Of a stretch of DNA of 63,870 bases, positions 9,215-18,015 are shown piece after piece. Origin of the DNA: Thermoplasmatales archaeon ex4572_165 (GTDB taxonomy: Archaea > Thermoplasmatota > E2 > DHVEG-1); contig NJDG01000004.1 of assembly GCA_002254885.1 (NCBI GenBank), positions 1 through 63,870 of the forward strand, given 5' to 3'. The notes below the pieces were generated by a model. That model was given only the letters and a program-made list of their open reading frames with translations. It was not told the DNA's origin and ran no database searches. Made by a program: the position numbers and the translations under genes. Position 1 is the first letter of the stretch, and the number at the start of each line of letters is the position of its first letter.

Positions 9215-9576
9215 AATGAAAAATGTGAATAAATAATCAAGTTAAAAAAAATATCCCCATATTTGAAGATTTATTAAAAGAAATAATATTACTAGAAAAT
9301 GGGAAAATCCCACAATATTATACATTGTTTCAATAATCATTTTTATTATAGAAATAGGGAATCTTTTGATTTCAAATAAATTGTACAAAAAGATACAAAT
9401 AATTCATTTTTTGTTAAGGTTTTTAAAAACTTACTATTTAGTACACATTATATATGGTTGAGGGTGAGGGATGCTGAAAAAATTAATAAATTAATCATAG
9501 AAGAAAAAATTCTAGTTTATATAGAAAAAAAACCTTAGAATAAACAGTTTCTATTTGGTAGTTGAATGATTATCAC
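9215..9576. other. Intergenic region without a recognisable gene
   Basis: About 360 AT-rich bases between the GNAT start and the radical SAM stop. I found no tRNA, no convincing hairpin and no ORF with a ribosome site. TATA-like runs toward the GNAT gene and T-rich stretches occur, and a short G-rich patch (GGTTGAGGGTGAGGGATG, near 9457) leads only to a 7-codon ORF. Confidence 0.4.
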
Positions 9577-11583
9577 TCATACCTCGCCACTATTAGATAA
9601 AACAATATTTGAATTTTCGTTTACTGGCTCCATCTGAGAATTGTTTCTTGTTCCAAAATATTTAATGGCATCAATACTCCCTGCCGCCAGTAAACGAATC
9701 AGATTGATTTTTCTTTTAATGCCTTTGTTTGAAGTGAGTAATTTAGCAACAACTCGAGCTTTATCAATATTCGAAAAGTTACTTTGTCCTATCCTAAACT
9801 CCCGAAGATCTATATCAAAATCAATTGAGCAGTCATCATGCTTTCCACAGATAACCTGAATATATTCAACTTTTTCTTTTGTTGTTTTAAAAATCCAGCT
9901 AGTAGGAGTCATTCCATCATTTCTTAAAGACATCTGAATTTTTTGTTCACCAAGTAAATTTAAAAACCTAGACATTTCAACAACATTATGCATACCAATT
10001 TTTTTTGTATACTCCATTATTGCTGGATCTGGTGATGCATCTAGAAATTCTTTTGCATGTTGACTAAAATTACCTTCTTGAAGTTGCACTCCCGCATCTA
10101 CTGAAAATTCAAGATTATGCATTCTGTCATTAATGAATTTCATTAATGGTTTTTTTGTCTTATTTTTAATTACGCCCATCCTTTCTTTTTCAATGAATCT
10201 ATCTATTGTCCAAAATTTTGCCATACAAATAGAGGCCAACTCCTCAATACGTTCACTTGAAAGATGTTTAGTTTTAAACACTGAATGCATTTCATCAAAT
10301 CGATTCCAATCATCTTCAAATATCAAATCTTGTGAGTCCAATTCCTCATAAAATTTTGTTCCAGGATATGGTGTAGCGATACCAAAAGCAGAGCTTGTAA
10401 GTCCAATTTTTTTAGCATAAATCGGAAATTGTAATATTTCTTCTTCGGTCTGATCTGGTAAACCAATTACAAGTGTTCCACCAGCACTTCCACCCCATTT
10501 TTTAATATTGTTAACAGCTTTAACATGAACATCTGTTTTTAACCCTTTTGACGTAGATTTTATATCTTTCATATTTGGGCTTTCAATACCCATTTCAAAG
10601 CCATCAATACCTGCTGCTATCATTTTCCGAACTATATCTGGATGTTTTGCAACTGAGTCAGGTCGCACCTTTACACCAAATCTTATGTCAAGGTTATATG
10701 GAATTAATAGATCACAAAGCTGTTCAACAATCTTAGGTTTTCCCATAAAATGTGGGTCTGTTACTTCAATGCTGATAGGTTTGTTATCATGAAATTTAAC
10801 TATTTCTAAAATCTCTTCAATCACGTTTTCAGGTGATCGATATCGCTGAGAACTTCCACTCATTGTAGGTTCACAACAAAAACTACATCGACCCCAGCAA
10901 CCTCTTGATGTGGTAATAACATCATGTTCCCTATCTGGCATTAACGTTGTATTATACTTATATCTTCTCAGATGTCTAGCGGGAAATTTTATACCATCTA
11001 AATCCTTAATAAACTCACGATCTGGATTGTGAACTATCACCCCATTCTCTTTGTATGAAATGCCATTAATATTAGATGCATCACCCGCAATAACAAGATC
11101 CTGCATTGTTTGCTCACCTTCACCTCTAATCACAAAATCTACTTGTGAATGTGAAAGTAATTCATCAGGAATTTCAGTGGGATGATAACCTCCAAGAACT
11201 GTCATAATATCATGGTTTTTTGCTAATTGTGCTATTTCTAAACCTTCACTATGTTCTGTTGCAGACATTGAAATTCCAACAATATCTGGCCTAAGTTCTT
11301 CAAGATATTTTTCAATAGTTTGTTGAATCGGCTTAGGTTCCATTTCTAGATCTATAATGTTAACTTCATCAACATCATTTTCAATAAATGCGGCTATATA
11401 TTCAAATCCTGTTGGAATAATATCAAATGCAAAAGACAGCCCATGTCTCCCAGATGGTTTGATTAATAGAACTTTTTTGAATGACATCTTTATTTCACAA
11501 GTTTTTTCGTTTTTTATATTTTTTCGTTTCTCATTCTTATCCAATATCTCATCAGTCAAACCATTAAAAAGGAAGTTAATCAT
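9577..11583 (-). CDS. B12-binding domain radical SAM protein
   Basis: This 668-residue protein has an N-terminal cobalamin-binding Rossmann domain (about 35-175, with GISMSATEHS and VLGGYHPTE) followed by a radical SAM barrel. The cluster motif is C229-x3-C233-x2-C236 (RGCWGRCSFC), and the Elp3/MiaB-like pattern continues with GFEMGIESPN and GLPDQTEEEI. A C-terminal domain of about 200 residues is unassigned. B12-radical SAM enzymes methylate or rearrange unactivated carbons in lipids, cofactors or peptides; no substrate can be named. ATG 11583 has a good GGGAG ribosome site 6-7 bases upstream, which favours it over the internal ATG at 11487. The N-terminal 32 residues are Lys/Asn-rich. No neighbour suggests a pathway. 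Confidence 0.9.
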   Translation of the reverse strand: MINFLFNGLTDEILDKNEKRKNIKNEKTCEIKMSFKKVLLIKPSGRHGLSFAFDIIPTGFEYIAAFIENDVDEVNIIDLEMEPKPIQQTIEKYLEELRPDIVGISMSATEHSEGLEIAQLAKNHDIMTVLGGYHPTEIPDELLSHSQVDFVIRGEGEQTMQDLVIAGDASNINGISYKENGVIVHNPDREFIKDLDGIKFPARHLRRYKYNTTLMPDREHDVITTSRGCWGRCSFCCEPTMSGSSQRYRSPENVIEEILEIVKFHDNKPISIEVTDPHFMGKPKIVEQLCDLLIPYNLDIRFGVKVRPDSVAKHPDIVRKMIAAGIDGFEMGIESPNMKDIKSTSKGLKTDVHVKAVNNIKKWGGSAGGTLVIGLPDQTEEEILQFPIYAKKIGLTSSAFGIATPYPGTKFYEELDSQDLIFEDDWNRFDEMHSVFKTKHLSSERIEELASICMAKFWTIDRFIEKERMGVIKNKTKKPLMKFINDRMHNLEFSVDAGVQLQEGNFSQHAKEFLDASPDPAIMEYTKKIGMHNVVEMSRFLNLLGEQKIQMSLRNDGMTPTSWIFKTTKEKVEYIQVICGKHDDCSIDFDIDLREFRIGQSNFSNIDKARVVAKLLTSNKGIKRKINLIRLLAAGSIDAIKYFGTRNNSQMEPVNENSNIVLSNSGEV

Positions 11584-12019
11584 TTTTTTCTCCCTAATTG
11601 GGTTTATTTAATAAAAGAACTTTGACATTTGAACCCTGATAAAAAAACTGTTTGGGTTGTTTTTTCTTTTACTATTCAAAGGGCACATATTACAACAACA
11701 TAAAATATCTTTGGTATTATGAATCTTGGATAAAGTGTGTAACTTAATGAGATATATTACCTTTTGTTTCAGGATTTTTGTTTTCCGACATTAACATGTA
11801 ACAAAAGTGGTGACACACGTCTTTTGGTTTCACAATACATTTTTCAAGATACATTTATATTATTATATGAGACTAAAACAAACATTATGTAGAATCTTCC
11901 AAAATTATCTACTGATTTAAATTAAAAAGTTGAAGTAACAAAAGGAGCACCTCAGTGGAAAGATTGAATCACAAACAAAATATTTTTTTTAATTGAAATA
12001 TGCTTCAATATTCACTTAT
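11584..12019. other. Intergenic region, promoter side of the radical SAM gene
   Basis: About 440 bases. It contains the radical SAM leader (GGGAG directly before its ATG) and a TATA-like CATTTATATTA near 11850. A GGAG-preceded GTG near 11954 opens only a 13-codon ORF. I see no RNA gene or mobile-element ends. Confidence 0.35.
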
Positions 12020-13504
12020 TTACCAATTTTTAAGAAAATATGTTAAATCCATTCGTTCCCAGTCATCATAATCTCCAATAAAAGGCCCTAGATGAGGTCT
12101 AGATCCATCTGAGTAATCTACCATACGATACATCCATCCATAACTCATACAACTTTTATACAAAGGTAATGTTAAACGCAACAACCAGCCCCATTTACCA
12201 TGACCTGGAATTGGGTTAAATCCAAGAGTATGACCTGTCTCATGCATATAGCAGCTTGCATAGCTGACATCACGATCAAATCCTTTCTCCTCAATTTGTA
12301 TTTTTTCAAGCAGACCTGCAGAAATCTGAAAACGATTTGGACCAAACGCCATACCTTGAACCATATTACTCCTATAGATCAAGACACCATAATGGAAGAT
12401 TTCTCTTCTTGGATTATTTTCATCACCATGTAAAAAATAATCCGTGTAGATCTGTCGTAGTTCACTAAAATCAGTTACCGGATCAAATGGAATATATTCA
12501 GAACCTGTTTCACCAATCCAAGTGCCATCATCTAGATGATAAACCACATTTTGACGATCATAAGCAGTATATAACAATTCTTTTGCCCCATTCGGAAATT
12601 CACTTATCATGTTATTGGGACCTTCTTCCATTTGATCAAGCTCTAAAAATAAATCTCTGGTATATGGATCTGAGAACCATTGGGATGTTTTATATTCATG
12701 TAATGTTGTAAGCCCATCATTATCAATATCTACTGAATGGTCATCCCAAACCGTTGGATCATAATCATATTTCCATTCCCACCATGTTGGAATTTCATCA
12801 TTATCAATATCTAAATCCGAATCATCAACCATTGGATTTGTACCATATACTTCGTTTTCCATATAATATGGAATTAAATCATTATCATAATCATTTTGAG
12901 TTATTGTAAACCACAGCTCACAATCTCGATCCAATGTGTATATTGTTCCATCGTCGCAACCATTAAGTCGGCCATACCCTGATGCATCTTTTAGTGCATC
13001 ATCACCACTCCAACGACCCGTTCTTAAATTATAAGTGATTTCAACATCATATGCATCATCATCATTTCCAGCATCTGGGCTGATATCACATAATCTATCA
13101 TTTTTCATTCCACCATCTGCTGCATCCCAAAGTTGAATCACAATATCAACTATCTCCGATTCATCTGGCACATTAATTGTTAAAGAATATGGTGTATCAT
13201 AAATATATTTGGTATTCCAAAAAATATCTGAGATATACTGCCGATTAACTGCAATTGACCCATTTATTGTTGTGATATCTACAACAATATAGAAATCAGG
13301 GTTACTATCTTCATCAATTATCTCTTTAAAATCTAGTTGAGGATCATTATGTTCAAGAGATCTAATTTTTAAAATATCAATAGTAATCGAAATATCGACA
13401 AGTGGATCAATGTCTATTGGATCAGAATGAATTGAAGGAAATGTTGGTATTGTAAAAAGTATAAAAATTAAAAGTATTATCAGGTATTTTTGATTTTTTT
13501 TCAT
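12020..13504 (-). CDS. Secreted metzincin-like metalloprotease with Asp-rich calcium-type repeats
   Basis: A 494-residue exported protein. A signal peptide covers residues 1 to about 26. A beta-rich domain follows to about 210, then a stretch (about 210-290) with repeated D-x-D-x-D-x-[IL] loops (DIDNDEIPTWWEW, DIDNDGLTTLHEY), like thrombospondin type-3 or Ca-binding repeats. The catalytic part has H421-E422-x-x-H425-T-L-G-F, followed by a Met-turn-like SCMSYGWMY. The usual third ligand at position 11 of HExxHxxGxxH/D is Pro here; His is found four residues later (PGH), so zinc coordination may be atypical. The likely role is extracellular proteolysis. The gene is monocistronic, with a long leader toward 13693. 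Confidence 0.75.
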   Translation of the reverse strand: MKKNQKYLIILLIFILFTIPTFPSIHSDPIDIDPLVDISITIDILKIRSLEHNDPQLDFKEIIDEDSNPDFYIVVDITTINGSIAVNRQYISDIFWNTKYIYDTPYSLTINVPDESEIVDIVIQLWDAADGGMKNDRLCDISPDAGNDDDAYDVEITYNLRTGRWSGDDALKDASGYGRLNGCDDGTIYTLDRDCELWFTITQNDYDNDLIPYYMENEVYGTNPMVDDSDLDIDNDEIPTWWEWKYDYDPTVWDDHSVDIDNDGLTTLHEYKTSQWFSDPYTRDLFLELDQMEEGPNNMISEFPNGAKELLYTAYDRQNVVYHLDDGTWIGETGSEYIPFDPVTDFSELRQIYTDYFLHGDENNPRREIFHYGVLIYRSNMVQGMAFGPNRFQISAGLLEKIQIEEKGFDRDVSYASCYMHETGHTLGFNPIPGHGKWGWLLRLTLPLYKSCMSYGWMYRMVDYSDGSRPHLGPFIGDYDDWERMDLTYFLKNW

Positions 13505-13693
13505 TAATAATGCCCCTTATTATTTAATTAATGGTACATCATTTATAAATAGATTTTGATATTTAACAATATTGGTGTTTTTTGATGTCCTTTATACCAC
13601 CATTTCATATTTTCACTTTGATATTTTTCCACATTCAGTTAATAAAGGATTATTCAACATATTATTTTTATAACACTTAATGGAGATTTGAAT

Positions 13694-14119
13694 ATGGGAT
13701 TATTAGAAATCTTAACGAAAAGAAACGACATTCAAGAAAAAAAATTAATTTGTCAATCCTGTCAAGGATTATTATATCCGTTAGAAGAGAGTATTGAAAA
13801 ATTATATGTTTGCGAATCATGTGGAAAAACATTTGATCATAACGAACTCATTGATAAAAATCTTCATAACAATGGGTCAAAAGCTCCAATATATATGTTG
13901 TTCAATGATCGATTCATGCAAAAATATACGAATTTTGATAGTTTTATTGATTTCTTAGAAGATTGTCCCATTGAAGTTGAAAATTATCTTGGGGCATTTG
14001 ATGAGAATATTGTATTAAAAAATCCAAGAAAATGGAATAGGTTTGTAAAAACAAATACAATTTTTACTTCTTGGAATGAAATGTTTGAAAAAGCAATCGA
14101 AATACGCCTTCACATTTAG
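13694..14119 (+). CDS. Zinc-ribbon-containing hypothetical protein
   Basis: A 141-residue soluble protein. Residues about 19-50 form a zinc ribbon with two C-x-x-C knuckles (CQSCQG and CESCGK). The rest is mixed alpha/beta with no recognised motif. ATG 13694 is chosen because GGAGAT ends 6 bases upstream; a TTG two codons earlier is less likely. There is no signal peptide. Function not recognised; a nucleic-acid or protein-binding role is possible from the ribbon alone. Confidence 0.6.
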   Translation: MGLLEILTKRNDIQEKKLICQSCQGLLYPLEESIEKLYVCESCGKTFDHNELIDKNLHNNGSKAPIYMLFNDRFMQKYTNFDSFIDFLEDCPIEVENYLGAFDENIVLKNPRKWNRFVKTNTIFTSWNEMFEKAIEIRLHI

Positions 14120-14233
14120 TTAAAATCTTTTTATCGTTACAGTTATATGATTATATATTACTAAATTGTTATTATTTTATTTAAAGCAATATTTAAATAT
14201 ACCATTGTTAATATTATTTATGGGTTTTTTAAA

Positions 14234-14608
14234 ATGAAAAAGATATTTATGGGTATAGGAATAGTAGGTATTCTTTTCTTAATGGTTTCAAGTGCAACAG
14301 CAGTGCCAACAGCACACAGCGAACCATTAATGAAACAAATCGAAAAAATTGAAAATTTTGAATCACTTCTTGATTCGGATATAGCAATTAGTTCACCTGA
14401 AACAAACGGAATTATTGATATTTTAATTCAGTTAATAACGGTTATTATTCAACTTGTTATGGAAATAATATCAATTGTACAAGGGGTTTTAGGCATTATT
14501 GCATTAATACAAGCTTTAATTAATGCCATACAAGTATTATTTGAGCTTATTCCTCAACTCATTGAAATTATTCAAAATTTGTTCAATCCTGATCCTGAGA
14601 TGGTATAA
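14234..14608 (+). CDS. Small exported protein with Ile/Leu-rich hydrophobic C-terminus
   Basis: A 124-residue protein with a clear signal peptide (about residues 1-23, cleavage near ATAVP). A polar segment of about 35 residues is followed by about 60 residues dominated by Ile, Leu, Val and Gln (LIQLITVIIQLVMEIISIVQ and similar), ending NLFNPDPEMV. The tail could be one or two membrane helices or an amphipathic oligomerising segment. A TATA-like ATATTTAAATAT lies near 14189. The protein resembles, by composition and layout only, the product at 56811-57512. Function unknown. Confidence 0.6.
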   Translation: MKKIFMGIGIVGILFLMVSSATAVPTAHSEPLMKQIEKIENFESLLDSDIAISSPETNGIIDILIQLITVIIQLVMEIISIVQGVLGIIALIQALINAIQVLFELIPQLIEIIQNLFNPDPEMV

Positions 14609-14652
14609 ACACCATCATCTACCTTTTTTTTATTTTTACATCTTACAAATCT

Positions 14653-14661
14653 ATTTATAAA
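14653..14661 (+). promoter_or_regulatory. TATA box for RNase P protein gene (leaderless arrangement)
   Basis: ATTTATAA is centred about 27 bases upstream of ATG 14684. That is the archaeal TATA-to-transcription-start distance, so the mRNA probably starts at or next to the start codon. Confidence 0.5.
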
Positions 14662-14683
14662 AAATTATAATTCATATTGAAAG

Positions 14684-14995
14684 ATGAGTAAAAGAAAAAT
14701 TTCAAAAAAAATGATTCAGATTATAACACAAAAACGAATCAGAACATTATTTTCACTTGCTGAATCAAAAGTAAAGCAAAAAGATATCACTCTTGCGAAT
14801 AGATATATCATTCATGCTCGAAATCTTTCTATGAAAAATGTTTCACCTATCCCTCATGATCTTAAACATAAATATTGCAAATACTGCTACTCGTATTTGT
14901 ATCCACAATTAACCTGTCGTATCCGTATTAATCATGGAAGGATTATTAAACAATGTTTTCATTGCAAAAAAATAACTCGGATTCCCCTCAAATGA
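14684..14995 (+). CDS. rnp4: Ribonuclease P protein component 4 (Rpp21/Rpr2)
   Basis: A 103-residue archaeal RNase P subunit that supports 5' maturation of tRNA precursors together with the catalytic RNA and other protein subunits. The family pattern is plain: a basic helical N-terminus, RYIIHARNLSMKN, then zinc ligands in KYCKYCYSYL and QCFHCKK flanking a basic CRIRINHGR strand. The length is typical. It precedes ribosomal protein S19e by about 100 bases, a common archaeal neighbourhood. The TATA position suggests a leaderless transcript. Confidence 0.9.
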   Translation: MSKRKISKKMIQIITQKRIRTLFSLAESKVKQKDITLANRYIIHARNLSMKNVSPIPHDLKHKYCKYCYSYLYPQLTCRIRINHGRIIKQCFHCKKITRIPLK

Positions 14996-15099
14996 TAAGG
15001 GGATTTCAGCCGGCATCCTTAAATAATGAATCAAATATTACGGATACTCACTTCCGATTCATAATATATAATTAAATAATATGGAGAAAATGATAATCT

Positions 15100-15552
15100 A
15101 TGACTACAGCCTATGATGTTCCAGCATATGAATTAATTGAGAATACTGCAAAAAAACTCGAAAAAGAAGATGCTATTAAGATGCCTGAGCAAAACACATA
15201 TGCAAAAACAAGTGTTGCAAGGGAAAACATTCCTGATAATCCAAAATGGTGGTATATCCGCTGCGCATCAATCCTTAGAAAGATCTACATTAAAAACGGC
15301 ATTGGTGTTGAAGAATTAAAAGAAGAATATGGTGGAAAACGTAATCGAGGAAGTAAACCATCTCATGCACGAGGTGGAAGTGGTACTATTGTCCGTCGCT
15401 GTGTTCAACAACTTGAACAAGTAGGATATGTCACAAAAATCAAGGGTAAAGGAAGGATTATAACTCCAAAAGGCAAAAAATTTATGGATAACACCGCATA
15501 TGAAGTAAAATCACAGGTTGTATCATCCTATCCAGGATTAGAAAAGTATTAA
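15100..15552 (+). CDS. rps19e: 30S ribosomal protein S19e
   Basis: A 150-residue archaeal/eukaryotic-type S19e, a winged-helix protein of the small subunit head needed for 18S-like rRNA maturation in eukaryotes. Recognisable blocks are NPKWWYIRCASILRKIY, GGKRNRGSKPSHARGGSGTI and the final ITPKGKKFMDN. It opens the S19e-PDCD5-L39e-L31e-aIF6 cluster, all on the plus strand with short gaps. GGAG lies about 12 bases before ATG 15100. Confidence 0.97.
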   Translation: MTTAYDVPAYELIENTAKKLEKEDAIKMPEQNTYAKTSVARENIPDNPKWWYIRCASILRKIYIKNGIGVEELKEEYGGKRNRGSKPSHARGGSGTIVRRCVQQLEQVGYVTKIKGKGRIITPKGKKFMDNTAYEVKSQVVSSYPGLEKY

Positions 15553-15580
15553 CAAGTGGAAAGGAAATAGGTTTTATACC

Positions 15581-15922
15581 ATGGATGAAGAACTTGAAAA
15601 ATTAAGAAAGAAAAGAATTCAAGAACTCCAGCAGGAAGAACAACTGCAACAATCAATGGAAGGTCAAGAGGAACAACAAAAACAATTCGAAGAACAGAAA
15701 AAAATGATTCTTCGATCCGTATTGACTCCAAAAGCAAGAGAACGGTTAAATAATATTAAACTTGCTCGTCCAAATATCTGTGATGAAATTGAAAATCAAT
15801 TAATAATGCTTGCTCAAAGTGGTAGGCTAAATCAAAAAATAGATGATGACCAACTAAGACAACTACTCCAAAGAATAATACCAAAAAAACGTGATATTAA
15901 TATCAATATTAAAAGAAGGTAA
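15581..15922 (+). CDS. PDCD5/TFAR19-family DNA-binding protein
   Basis: A 113-residue homologue of the PDCD5 family. The long charged N-terminal helix (LEKLRKKRIQELQQEEQ) is followed by the three-helix core containing LTPKARERLNNIKLARP and QLIMLAQSGRL, then a basic tail. Archaeal members sit beside S19e and L39e as here, and a role in nucleic-acid binding or translation is assumed. The start at ATG 15581 follows S19e by 28 bases. Confidence 0.93.
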   Translation: MDEELEKLRKKRIQELQQEEQLQQSMEGQEEQQKQFEEQKKMILRSVLTPKARERLNNIKLARPNICDEIENQLIMLAQSGRLNQKIDDDQLRQLLQRIIPKKRDININIKRR

Positions 15923-15927
15923 ATGAT

Positions 15928-16086
15928 ATGTCCACTCATAAACCATTAAGTAAAAAAATGAAGTTAAATAAAGCTACGAAAAGTAACCGTCGTGTTCCGG
16001 CATGGATTATGATACGAACAAACCGTCGGTTTACACGCCATCCTAAAACTCGTCACTGGCGACGAAATAAAATGAAAAAAGTATAA
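15928..16086 (+). CDS. rpl39e: 50S ribosomal protein L39e
   Basis: A 52-codon gene starting at ATG 15928, five bases after the PDCD5 stop, with AGAAGG as the ribosome site inside the end of that gene. The product is very basic and matches L39e throughout: KPLSKKMKLNKATKSNRRVP, then AWIMIRTNRRF and HPKTRHWRRNKMKKV. L39e lines the end of the large-subunit exit tunnel. Short genes like this are easily missed. Confidence 0.95.
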   Translation: MSTHKPLSKKMKLNKATKSNRRVPAWIMIRTNRRFTRHPKTRHWRRNKMKKV

Positions 16087-16099
16087 AATTTGATGCGCT

Positions 16100-16726
16100 A
16101 TGGCAGAAGAAACAGAAAAAATATACGTTATTCCTTTAAAGAAAAAGAATTACCCTGGCTCCATTGCTGCTCCAACAGCAATGAAACGTGTGAAACAATA
16201 CCTCATCAAACATATGAAGGTTGAAGAATCAGATATTTGGATTGATGAATCATTAAATCATGAAGTATGGAAACGTGGAAAATACAATATGCCAAATAAA
16301 CTGCGTGTCAAAGCAGTAAAATTTGATGATGGTGTCGTGGAAGTTTATCTCCCTGAGCTTGAGTTTACTAAATCACGTCGTGAGATCTTACAGGATGAAA
16401 AAGCAAAGAAACAACCAATCCTCTTAAAAGATGAAGAAGCAGACGAAGATGAGGAAATGGACACCGGTGCAGATGATTATAATGTGGTTCCAACAGCCGA
16501 TGGTGACGTAAAAATCAAAAAGAAGAAAACTGAAAAAGAGTCAGATGAAACCGATGAAGAAGAAACAGAATCTGAGAACAGTACTGACGAATCAGCAGAT
16601 GTAGCAGAAGAAGAACCTAAGGAAAAAGAATCAGCGAAACCTGTAAAAGAAAAGAAAAAGACTGAATCATCAGATAATGAAAAGAAAAAGGAATCATCTG
16701 ATAAAGATATCAAAGAAAGTGACTAG
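16100..16726 (+). CDS. rpl31e: 50S ribosomal protein L31e with long acidic/basic C-terminal extension
   Basis: Residues 1 to about 90 are an ordinary L31e: EKIYVIPLKKKNYPGS, RVKQYLIKHMKVEESDIWID and DGVVEVYLPE. L31e sits at the tunnel exit, near binding sites for nascent-chain factors. Family members are normally about 80-100 residues; this one is 208. The extra roughly 115 residues are low complexity, alternating Asp/Glu/Ser-rich and Lys-rich blocks, with no stop or frameshift and direct continuation into aIF6 three bases later. The extension would be disordered and could bind basic partners at the tunnel exit (inference). Confidence 0.93.
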   Translation: MAEETEKIYVIPLKKKNYPGSIAAPTAMKRVKQYLIKHMKVEESDIWIDESLNHEVWKRGKYNMPNKLRVKAVKFDDGVVEVYLPELEFTKSRREILQDEKAKKQPILLKDEEADEDEEMDTGADDYNVVPTADGDVKIKKKKTEKESDETDEEETESENSTDESADVAEEEPKEKESAKPVKEKKKTESSDNEKKKESSDKDIKESD

Positions 16727-16729
16727 TAA

Positions 16730-17395
16730 ATGTTTTTACAAGTGGATTTTCATGAAAATCCAAATGTTGGAGTATATTGTCGTGCTAATGATGATGTAGC
16801 TTTTTTACAAAAAGGACTTTTAAAGAAAACTAAACAAAAATTAGCTGAAACTCTTAATGTAGATCTAATTGAGATGAGTATTGCATATACTACAATTATT
16901 GGTTCATTAATTGTAATGAACAAAAATGGTATTATTACAACGGATCTAACAGATCAGCATAATATTAAACTTATTACAGATCGAGGTTTTGATGTTTTTA
17001 TTGTTTCTGATGTATTAAATGCAGTAGGAAATGATATGCTAATTAATGACCATGGTGGTCTAGTACATCCAGATATGAATGATGACATGATTCATGAGAT
17101 GGAAGATGTACTAAAAGTTCCATTAGAAAAAGGAACAATTGCAGGTTTGAAAACTGTTGGAATGGCAGCAGTTGCGACAAATAAAGGCTTGCTGTGTCAT
17201 CCGGAGGTTACTGATGATGAGAAACAGATGCTTACTGATTTATTCAAAGTGTCTGTTATGATTGGTACAATCAATCATGGTGTTCCTTTAATTGGCAGTG
17301 GCCTTATCGCCAACTCCCATGGTTTTGTCGTTGGAACAGTGACCACAGGTATTGAAATGGGGCGAATTGAAGAAGCATTGGGTTATCTTGACTAA
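16730..17395 (+). CDS. eif6: Translation initiation factor 6 (aIF6)
   Basis: A 221-residue full-length aIF6, the pentein-fold anti-association factor that binds the 50S subunit and keeps it apart from 30S. Repeated pentein motifs are visible (NGIITTDLTDQHNI, NDHGGLVHPDM, NKGLLCHPEVTDDE, NSHGFVVGTVTTG). It starts three bases after the L31e stop, as in most archaea. The L18Ae(LX)-prefoldin-FtsY genes that often continue this cluster do not follow here. A T-rich tract after the stop probably ends the transcript. Confidence 0.97.
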   Translation: MFLQVDFHENPNVGVYCRANDDVAFLQKGLLKKTKQKLAETLNVDLIEMSIAYTTIIGSLIVMNKNGIITTDLTDQHNIKLITDRGFDVFIVSDVLNAVGNDMLINDHGGLVHPDMNDDMIHEMEDVLKVPLEKGTIAGLKTVGMAAVATNKGLLCHPEVTDDEKQMLTDLFKVSVMIGTINHGVPLIGSGLIANSHGFVVGTVTTGIEMGRIEEALGYLD

Positions 17396-17508
17396 GGCCT
17401 AAAATAAATAATGTTACCTTTTTTATTTATAAAATTTTTATAAAATATGACAAAATTTAAATAAGAATTCACATATTTATATGTGGGAGTAATAATAATA
17501 GTGATAGT

Positions 17509-17901
17509 ATGAATGAAAAAACATTAAATACAACTGATAAAAAAGTTATTGATGTGTTTAGCGATCTTGGCGTACCAAAAAATCTTGCAAAAACACTCAT
17601 GTATATATCAAGAGTAGATTATTGCAGGTCAGCAGATATCGAAAGAGGTGCTAATCTTAGACAACCAGAGGTAAGCGTTGCCATGCAACAACTTACAGAT
17701 CTTGGATGGATAAGTAAAACCAATAAAAAAAAAGAAGGAAAAGGTAGACCAATTTATATTTATAAACTTAGCACTGAAATTGATGATATCTTTGAGTATT
17801 TCCAAGAAGAAAAAAAACAGGAAATTGACGATATTCAAAAGAATTTAAGTGAATTAAAATCACTTCTTTCACAGCAAAAAGGAATTCAAGATATAGATTA
17901 A
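17509..17901 (+). CDS. Winged-helix transcriptional regulator (COG4738-like)
   Basis: A 130-residue archaeal regulator. The winged HTH spans about residues 18-88, with LGVPKNLAKTLMYIS, the recognition part NLRQPEVSVAMQQLTDLGWI, and a Lys/Gly-rich wing (KKKEGKGRPIYIYKL). A C-terminal coiled-coil (EEKKQEIDDIQKNLSELK) probably dimerises it. GGGAG lies about 18 bases before ATG, and a TATA-like AAATTTAAATA lies near 17455. Targets unknown; it is monocistronic between aIF6 and a secreted protein gene. Confidence 0.85.
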   Translation: MNEKTLNTTDKKVIDVFSDLGVPKNLAKTLMYISRVDYCRSADIERGANLRQPEVSVAMQQLTDLGWISKTNKKKEGKGRPIYIYKLSTEIDDIFEYFQEEKKQEIDDIQKNLSELKSLLSQQKGIQDID

Positions 17902-18015
17902 AACATAAAATTAAAAGAATTTAAATAAGTGATTCAATAAAGAAAATATTATTAATGGGGAAAGATTTAAATAACTACAAAATATATTATAATATAAAGG
18001 GGAAATGTGATTATT

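Noticed and set aside
9215-9576. Search for a tRNA or structured RNA in this gap
   Set aside because: No T-loop-like GGTTCRANNCC, no acceptor stem pairing and no strong hairpin.
11940-11998. GTG with upstream AAAGGAG as a possible small gene
   Set aside because: The frame ends after 13 codons and has no sign of a conserved peptide.
16477-16713. Minus-strand Ser/Phe-rich ORF within the L31e gene
   Set aside because: It is the antisense shadow of the acidic/Lys-rich extension (GAA/GAT/AAA codons read backwards).
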